Below, in pieces: positions 1 through 5,045 of a stretch of 5,045 nt of DNA. The stretch's first letter is position 1, and every line of letters starts with the position of its first letter. Below the pieces are notes generated by a model. It worked only from the letters and a program-made list of their open reading frames with translations. It ran no database searches and was not told the origin of the DNA. Made by a program: the position numbers and the translations under genes. The stretch spans positions 1-5,045 of the forward strand of contig JADFXA010000185.1 in the NCBI GenBank assembly GCA_015233755.1. The letters run 5' to 3'. The DNA comes from Desulfamplus sp. (lineage in GTDB: Bacteria; Desulfobacterota; Desulfobacteria; Desulfobacterales; Desulfobacteraceae).

Positions 1-2972
1 CCCAAACAATTTTAGAAAAATTGATGAATGTTACAGAATCCAACATAGGAGCATTCTATATTTGTGATACTGAAGACAACACAATTTTTTCACCTATAGC
101 CTCTATAGGCTCTAATATTGAGCTTCTACAGCCTTTTGATGCCTCAATATTAGAGGGAGAATTTGGTCAATCTCTAAAAACAGGAAAAATATCACATATA
201 AAAAATATTCCTGAGGATACTATATTCAAATTTAAAACCTTTGCGGGTATAGCTGTTCCCCGTGAAATCATTACAATTCCTGTTGTAGTAAATGATGATA
301 TCCTTGCTATGGTGGCGCTTGCCTCTATTAGTGGGTATTCTAATGCTGCATTAACTATTTTTAGCCAGCCATCTTTAATTGCTTTGAACACAGCATTCGG
401 CAATCTTATAGCCAATGATAAAACCCGCCTGCTTGCTGAAGAGTTAAAACAAACTAATGAGGAACTGGAGTCCCAGAAAGAAGAGCTGTTTGCTCAGACT
501 ATAGAGTTGAAGGCACAAAGCGAAGAGGTGCTAAAACAGTCCGAAGAGTTACAAAATCAAAATATTGAATTAGAGCAGCAAAGGCTTGCTGTAGAAGAGG
601 CAAACCGCCTTAAAAGCCAGTTTCTATCAAATATGAGTCATGAATTAAGGACTCCTCTAAATTCTGTTATGGCTCTTTCTCGAGTTCTGATGATGCAGGC
701 AAAGCAAAAACTTAATGATGAGGAAGTAAGCTATTTAGAGATTATTGAGCGTAATGGTAAAAACCTTTTGAACTTGATAAACGATATTTTAGATCTCTCT
801 AAAATTGAATCTGGCAGAATGGATATAAATCCTAACTTCTTCTCAATTGAGGAAGCCATAGAAAATATTGTTGAAAGACTTATGCCTATTGCTGAAGAAA
901 AAAATATAGAGATCCGTCAAAATATTTCTGAGAATCTTCCAAAAATTGAAAGCGATGAGATCCGAGTTGCCCAGATATTGCAAAATCTCATTGCTAATGC
1001 CGTAAAATTTACCGATGTTGGCGGTGTAAATATATCTGTAAAACACGATGAGAAACAAATTATTGTCAAAATTGAAGATACAGGTATTGGCATTGCGGAA
1101 AATGACCTTTCATCTATTTTTGATGAATTTCGCCAGGTTGATGGCTCTTCATCAAGACGGCATGAAGGGACAGGATTAGGCCTTGCTATTGCCAGAAAAG
1201 CCGCCTTTATGCTGGGCGGTAAAATTGGAGTAACAAGCAAATTAGGAGAAGGTTCAATATTTACACTAACTTTGCCAATAAAATGGCAAGGTGCAGCTGC
1301 AACGCATGCACCTTTTGTTTCCCGAAAAACTAATATGGTAAAATCTATCCGCAAAACCATTTTGGTAGTGGATGATGATCCTGATATGGCTTCTATAATT
1401 TCTCAACACCTTCTGCATGAAGGCTATAACACCATCACAGCAACTTCAGGGGCAGAGGCTCTTAAATTGGCAGAAAGAGAACACCCTTTTGCCATTACAC
1501 TCGATATAGTAATGCCTGAGATGGATGGATGGGAAGTTTTGCAAGGCTTGAAAAAAAATCCTGAGACCAAGGATATTCCAGTTATTATTGTCTCTGTCTC
1601 AAGAGATAAAGAGACTGGATTTGCTCTTGGTGCTATTGGCTATGCTACCAAACCAGTTTCTAAAAATTCGCTCCTTGCAGAAATTCGTAAGATTGGTAAG
1701 CCTGATACCCGCTCCATAATGATAGTTGATGACAATAGTTTTGATCGGCAGGCAATCAAGAAGATTATAGCAGAAGATGGATTGCTCCCAATAGTTGCAG
1801 AAGATGGCAATGCTTGTCTGAAACTTATTAAACAACAAATTCCTGATCTCTTAATCCTTGATTTAGTGATGCCAGAAGTTGATGGCTTTGCTGTTTTAGA
1901 GAAAATACGAAGCAATCCAGAAACAAAAAATCTGCCGGTTATCGTGGTTACCGCAAAAGATCTGACAGAGGAGGAACGAAAAACATTGAGTGGCAATGTC
2001 TTTTCTGTAATTGAAAAAAATGCAGCAAAATCGTCAACATTGCTTCCTGAAATCAAAAGAATTTTGTGCGAGATGGAAAATCCATCTAAAAAGCAGCATT
2101 ATAAAAAATTAAACACTCTGCCGCGTATTCTTCTGGTTGAGGATAATGAGGTATCGATAATACAGGTCAGATCGGTTCTTGAAAGTGCTGGCTATATTGT
2201 AGATGTAGCTCATGGCGGTCAAGAGGCCGTTAAATATGTCTCACATACAATCCCTGACGGCATTATTCTTGATTTAATGATGCCAGAAGTTGATGGTTTT
2301 GCTGTTTTAGAAAAGATAAGAGGCAAGTCAGACACAGCAGAAATACCAGTGCTGATTCTTACGGCAAAAGATTTGACACCTGAAGATTTTAAAAGACTAA
2401 GTGCCAACCATGTTCAGCAACTTGTTCAAAAAGGGGATGTGGATAGGGAAAATCTACTGATGAAAGTAAGATTAATGGTTGATAATATAAATAATGACGA
2501 CACTCAATTTGACTCTCCTCCATCTAAAGTTAGTGTTGAATTGAAACCCACTAAAAATGATAAATTTCAACCAGAGACCTCAAACTTAGAACAAGCTGAA
2601 AAACCGTCAACTATCCTTATTGTTGAAGATAATCCAGATAACATGATAACTATTAAGGCTATTTTGCAAAATCGTTATCCTATTTTAGAAGCAAGAGACG
2701 GAGAAGAGGGGCTTAAGATAGCAGCAGAATCAAGAGCAAAAATTAAACTTATACTGCTTGATATGGCTATGCCAAAAATGGACGGCATGACAGTAATTAG
2801 ACATCTTAAAAACAACCCAAATTTACGTCATATTCCTACAGTCGCCTTGACTGCTAAAGTTATGAAAGGTGATCGTGAAAATATTTTAGAAGCAGGGTGT
2901 AATGATTACATTTCTAAGCCTATAGAACCTGAAAGTTTCTTGCAAACTATTACTCAATTGATGGAAAAATAA
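1..2972 (+). CDS. GAF-domain hybrid sensor histidine kinase with four C-terminal receiver domains (5' partial)
   Basis: Residues are numbered from the TTG at 21. The gene encodes a kinase that autophosphorylates on His and passes phosphate to Asp receivers. Domains in order: the C-terminal part of a GAF sensor (about 1-128); a heptad coiled coil (140-195); HisKA (196-264) with H207 in SHELRTPL and the ExxT pair E208/T211; and HATPase_c (about 310-420) with N box N322/N326, G1 DTGIGI (353-358), F box FDEF (367-370), G2 GTGLGL (383-388) and G3 GEGS (409-412). Four receivers follow: REC1 about 445-560 (D451/D452, D495, S525, K544), REC2 about 564-683 (D570/D571, D614, T644, K666), REC3 about 700-820 (E707/D708, D751, T781, K804) and REC4 about 863-983 (E869/D870, D914, T944, K966). 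All four phosphorylation pockets look intact. The frame is open back to base 3 (upstream codons read QTILEK), no Shine-Dalgarno precedes the TTG/ATG, and the GAF fold lacks its first helix, so the start lies outside the window. Related kinases often have membrane segments and HAMP before this GAF; that is inference here. There is no Hpt or DNA-binding output domain. The GAF ligand cannot be told. Confidence 0.95.
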   Translation, partial: QTILEKLMNVTESNIGAFYICDTEDNTIFSPIASIGSNIELLQPFDASILEGEFGQSLKTGKISHIKNIPEDTIFKFKTFAGIAVPREIITIPVVVNDDILAMVALASISGYSNAALTIFSQPSLIALNTAFGNLIANDKTRLLAEELKQTNEELESQKEELFAQTIELKAQSEEVLKQSEELQNQNIELEQQRLAVEEANRLKSQFLSNMSHELRTPLNSVMALSRVLMMQAKQKLNDEEVSYLEIIERNGKNLLNLINDILDLSKIESGRMDINPNFFSIEEAIENIVERLMPIAEEKNIEIRQNISENLPKIESDEIRVAQILQNLIANAVKFTDVGGVNISVKHDEKQIIVKIEDTGIGIAENDLSSIFDEFRQVDGSSSRRHEGTGLGLAIARKAAFMLGGKIGVTSKLGEGSIFTLTLPIKWQGAAATHAPFVSRKTNMVKSIRKTILVVDDDPDMASIISQHLLHEGYNTITATSGAEALKLAEREHPFAITLDIVMPEMDGWEVLQGLKKNPETKDIPVIIVSVSRDKETGFALGAIGYATKPVSKNSLLAEIRKIGKPDTRSIMIVDDNSFDRQAIKKIIAEDGLLPIVAEDGNACLKLIKQQIPDLLILDLVMPEVDGFAVLEKIRSNPETKNLPVIVVTAKDLTEEERKTLSGNVFSVIEKNAAKSSTLLPEIKRILCEMENPSKKQHYKKLNTLPRILLVEDNEVSIIQVRSVLESAGYIVDVAHGGQEAVKYVSHTIPDGIILDLMMPEVDGFAVLEKIRGKSDTAEIPVLILTAKDLTPEDFKRLSANHVQQLVQKGDVDRENLLMKVRLMVDNINNDDTQFDSPPSKVSVELKPTKNDKFQPETSNLEQAEKPSTILIVEDNPDNMITIKAILQNRYPILEARDGEEGLKIAAESRAKIKLILLDMAMPKMDGMTVIRHLKNNPNLRHIPTVALTAKVMKGDRENILEAGCNDYISKPIEPESFLQTITQLMEK
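438..584 (+). repeat. Seven-heptad coiled-coil repeat between GAF and HisKA
   Basis: This stretch codes for residues 140-188 of the first kinase, seven consecutive seven-residue units: EELKQTN, EELESQK, EELFAQT, IELKAQS, EEVLKQS, EELQNQN and IELEQQR. Position 3 is Leu (once Val) in every unit, and position 6 is Gln in six of seven. The helix continues without a break into the HisKA dimerisation helix at about 196. Known role: such signalling helices join the sensor domains of two subunits and pass conformational change to the kinase core. At DNA level this is only an imperfect 21-base tandem repeat. Confidence 0.85.
1860..1910 (+). repeat. Receiver-core direct repeat, copy 1 (REC2)
   Basis: These 17 codons run from the phospho-acceptor D614 of REC2 through the MPEVDGFAVLEKIR stretch. 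They match copy 2 (2271-2321) at 46 of 51 bases by my count, and 16 of 17 encoded residues are identical. The copies lie 411 bases (137 codons) apart, which is one receiver plus linker. Identity falls off sharply on both sides. This fits duplication of a receiver module with later local homogenisation, or strong constraint with shared codon choice. Confidence 0.8.
2271..2321 (+). repeat. Receiver-core direct repeat, copy 2 (REC3)
   Basis: This is the second copy of the 51-base direct repeat. It starts at the phospho-acceptor D751 of REC3. The differences from copy 1 are GTG/ATG at codon 3 (Val to Met), GGC/GGT at codon 9, and synonymous changes in codons 14 (Glu), 15 (Lys) and 17 (Arg). REC2 and REC3 also share TAKDLT after the switch Thr and a conserved Lys not followed by Pro, which sets both apart from REC1 and REC4. 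Confidence 0.8.
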
Positions 2973-2973
2973 C

Positions 2974-2978
2974 GAGGA
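2974..2978 (+). promoter_or_regulatory. Ribosome binding site of the second kinase gene
   Basis: GAGGA lies in the 10-base gap between the two genes, with four bases (TTTT) between it and the ATG at 2983. It fits the anti-Shine-Dalgarno sequence and fixes that ATG as the start, which is also where a complete receiver domain begins (MHKILAIDD). There is no room for a separate promoter or terminator in the gap, so the second gene is probably translated from the mRNA of the first. Confidence 0.8.
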
Positions 2979-2982
2979 TTTT

Positions 2983-4977
2983 ATGCACAAAATACTTGCT
3001 ATTGACGACAAAATCGACAATTTAATAACTATCTCTGCTTTGCTTAAAAATCTTATGCCCGACATTACTGTTATTACTGCAAAATCTGGAATGGAAGGTA
3101 TAATAAAGGCTAAAAATGAAAATCCTGATGTCATTTTGTTAGATGTCAAGATGCCTCAGATGGATGGCTTTGAAACCTGCAAAAGACTTATGGCTGATGA
3201 AAATGTTAATCGAATTCCAGTTATAATGATTACAGCTATAAAAACAGACTCGCAAAGCAGAATTAAAGGATTAGAAGTTGGTGCAAATACCTTTTTAGCA
3301 AAACCAATTGATGAATACGAACTTGTTTCCCAGATAAAGGTTGCTCTACGTATCAAGAAAGCTGAAGATGCTCTAAGAAAAGAGAGAGATTCTTTAGAGC
3401 GTTTGGTGGAGGAGAGAACTGCCGAACTCAAAGAGAGTGAAGCAAGATTTAGGGTGTTGTTTGAGCAAGCAGGTGTTGGAGTAGCGCAAGTAGAAACATT
3501 TACAGGGCGTTTTATCAGAATTAACCAGAAATATTGCGATATAGTAGGTTATACCCAGTCAGAAATGCTTAAACTCGACTTCAAGACAATTAGCCATCCA
3601 GATGATTTAGGAAAAGACCTCGAAAATATGGAAAGGCTGATTGCAGGAGAAATAAGAGAGTTTAGCATGGAGAAGCGTTACTATCGAAAAGATGGAAGTA
3701 TTATATGGGTATTGTTGACGGTCTCTCCACTTTGGAATCAAGGAGAAAAACCAGAAAATCATATCGCAGTTGTTCAAGATATAACTGAACGAAAAAATTC
3801 TGAAGTAGAACGAGAAAAACTTCAGGCTCAGTTTACACAATCTCAAAAGATGGAATCAATAGGCCGCCTTGCTGGCGGCGTTGCCCATGATCTTAATAAT
3901 ATGCTTGGTGTAATCATTGGGCATACAGAACTTGCTATGGACATTATTGACCATTCTAACTTGGTTTATGAAGACCTTGAGGAGATTCATAAAGCTGCTG
4001 AAAGATCTGCAAGCCTTACCCGCCAACTACTTGCATTTGCACGTAAACAGATTATTGCTCCACAAGTTATTAACCTTAACAAAATTGTAAATGATATGCT
4101 GAAGATGCTTGAGCGTATCATTGGGGAAAATATAGAACTGAAATGGCAGCCTCAAGATGATCTGTGGACAATAAAGATTGATCCATCTCAAATAGACCAA
4201 ATATTAGCAAACCTTTGTGTTAATGCCCGTGATGCCATCAAAAGTGTAGGCATTTTAACAATAAAAACAGAAAATATTTTTTTAGATCAAAAAGTCTATT
4301 CAAACCATACTGAATTTTTTTCTGGAGAATATGTATTGCTATCTGTAAATGATAATGGCTCTGGTATTGATAAAACAGTCATGGAGAATATCTTTGAGCC
4401 TTTTTTTACAACAAAGGAAGTTGGAAAAGGAACTGGTCTTGGACTTTCCACTATTTATGGTATTGTAAAGCAAAATAACGGTATAATAGATGTTAAAAGC
4501 ACATTAGGAGAAGGGTCAACATTTAATATATATTTCCCCAGATATATAGACAAAAATCAACAGATACAAAACAATTTTCTAAAAGGAGAAGAATCCACAA
4601 GCATTGGACGTGAGACGATACTGCTTGTAGAGGATGAACCTTCAATACTTACACTAACTAGAATGATGCTTCAAAAACAGGGTTACACTGTTTTAGCAGC
4701 AAAAAGACCAGGTGAGGCAATAGATATTGCACAGAAATATCCCAGTAGAATAGATCTTCTTATGACTGACGTTGTAATGCCTGAGATGAATGGTAGAGAC
4801 CTTGCGAAAAATATTTTATCAATATACCCTGATATTAAAAGACTTTTCATGTCAGGATACACAGCAAATGTTATAGCCCATCACGGAGTTTTAGATGCAG
4901 GGGTGCATTTTATCCAAAAACCATTCTCAAAACAGGAGTTATCATTAAAAGTTAGAGATGCGCTATCTTCTTGTTAA
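2983..4977 (+). CDS. Hybrid histidine kinase, receiver-PAS-HisKA-HATPase-receiver
   Basis: This complete 664-residue kinase has no membrane segment or signal peptide, so it is probably cytoplasmic. Domains in order: an N-terminal receiver, about 1-122 (D8/D9, phospho-acceptor D54, T84, K107-P108); a coiled coil, about 124-153; a PAS domain, about 153-270, ending in a PAC-like YRKDGSIIW segment and the DITERK junction; HisKA, about 284-355, with H302 in GGVAHDLNN and the DxxN pair D303/N306; HATPase_c, about 400-520, with N box N410/N414, G1 DNGSG (457-461), F box FEPFFTTK (471-478), G2 GKGTGLGL (481-488) and G3 GEGST (509-513); and a C-terminal receiver, about 544-664 (E550/D551, D596, S624, K646-P647). 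The HDxNN motif puts the core in the NtrB-like HPK4 class, unlike the HPK1-like core upstream. All catalytic and acceptor residues are present. The N-terminal receiver suggests that another kinase, plausibly the upstream one, controls it. The C-terminal receiver may take its own phosphate. The PAS ligand and final output are unknown, and no specific gene name is justified. Confidence 0.97.
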   Translation: MHKILAIDDKIDNLITISALLKNLMPDITVITAKSGMEGIIKAKNENPDVILLDVKMPQMDGFETCKRLMADENVNRIPVIMITAIKTDSQSRIKGLEVGANTFLAKPIDEYELVSQIKVALRIKKAEDALRKERDSLERLVEERTAELKESEARFRVLFEQAGVGVAQVETFTGRFIRINQKYCDIVGYTQSEMLKLDFKTISHPDDLGKDLENMERLIAGEIREFSMEKRYYRKDGSIIWVLLTVSPLWNQGEKPENHIAVVQDITERKNSEVEREKLQAQFTQSQKMESIGRLAGGVAHDLNNMLGVIIGHTELAMDIIDHSNLVYEDLEEIHKAAERSASLTRQLLAFARKQIIAPQVINLNKIVNDMLKMLERIIGENIELKWQPQDDLWTIKIDPSQIDQILANLCVNARDAIKSVGILTIKTENIFLDQKVYSNHTEFFSGEYVLLSVNDNGSGIDKTVMENIFEPFFTTKEVGKGTGLGLSTIYGIVKQNNGIIDVKSTLGEGSTFNIYFPRYIDKNQQIQNNFLKGEESTSIGRETILLVEDEPSILTLTRMMLQKQGYTVLAAKRPGEAIDIAQKYPSRIDLLMTDVVMPEMNGRDLAKNILSIYPDIKRLFMSGYTANVIAHHGVLDAGVHFIQKPFSKQELSLKVRDALSSC

Positions 4978-5045
4978 AACTATATTAATTTTTGATCTTT
5001 TCACACAAACCAGAGAGACGCATATCATTTCTATTGTTGTTTAAA

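Noticed and set aside
917..1360. 147-codon open frame on the minus strand
   Set aside because: It lies wholly inside the HATPase/REC1 coding region, has no plausible ribosome binding context or recognisable domain, and its sequence is what antisense reading of a conserved kinase core gives.
1640..2056. 138-codon open frame on the minus strand, with a similar one at 2219-2407
   Set aside because: Both are antisense to REC2 and REC3. They resemble each other (shared AKPSTSGI) only because the receivers on the plus strand are repeats.
2480..2606. Hpt domain between REC3 and REC4
   Set aside because: This linker (about residues 821-862) is only about 40 residues, polar and Pro/Asn/Lys-rich, with no His in an Hpt-like helix. 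It is too short for an Hpt bundle.
2961..2990. The two genes could be one kinase split by a frameshift or stop
   Set aside because: The first protein ends after a complete fourth receiver, and the second begins with a ribosome binding site, an ATG and a complete receiver. Each has its own full HisKA/HATPase core, so they are separate genes.
4950..5010. Terminator after the second kinase
   Set aside because: A weak 4-5 base stem (AGAT/ATCT around GCGC) overlaps the end of the gene without a T-run after it. The T-rich stretches at 4988-5000 have no GC-containing stem before them.

Overview
The window is almost entirely filled by two same-strand genes for hybrid sensor histidine kinases. They are 10 bases apart and probably form one transcription unit. 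Only 68 bases remain after the second stop codon (4978-5045), and no third gene, RNA gene, mobile element or CRISPR array is supported. The DNA is AT-rich with A/T-ending codons. The domain order (GAF, heptad coiled coil, HisKA, HATPase, several receivers) and the 'HDLNN' kinase type are common in environmental Desulfobacterota and related signalling-rich bacteria. That assignment is a low-confidence inference, because no taxonomic marker gene is present.

Region 1 (1-2972): a large kinase whose 5' end is cut off by the window. It contains most of a GAF sensor domain, a regular heptad coiled coil, a HisKA/HATPase core with phospho-acceptor His in an 'SHELRTPL' motif, and four consecutive receiver domains. 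Receivers 2 and 3 appear to be a duplicated pair. The reading frame stays open to the left edge, so the TTG/ATG at 21-26 is probably internal and the real start lies upstream.

Region 2 (2973-2982): a 10-base spacer with a good ribosome binding site.

Region 3 (2983-4977): a complete 664-residue cytoplasmic kinase with the order receiver, coiled coil, PAS, HisKA of the 'AHDLNN' type, HATPase, receiver. Having a receiver at the N-terminus means its activity can respond to another kinase. The upstream kinase is the obvious candidate partner.

Together the two proteins carry two kinase cores and six receivers, all with an intact Asp phosphorylation pocket. No Hpt domain, DNA-binding domain or other output domain is visible. 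Any phosphotransfer shuttle or output protein must be encoded outside the window, or the receivers act by protein-protein contact or as phosphate sinks. Nothing here amounts to a clearly undescribed system. The most notable points are the receiver-rich, output-free two-kinase operon and the internal receiver duplication.
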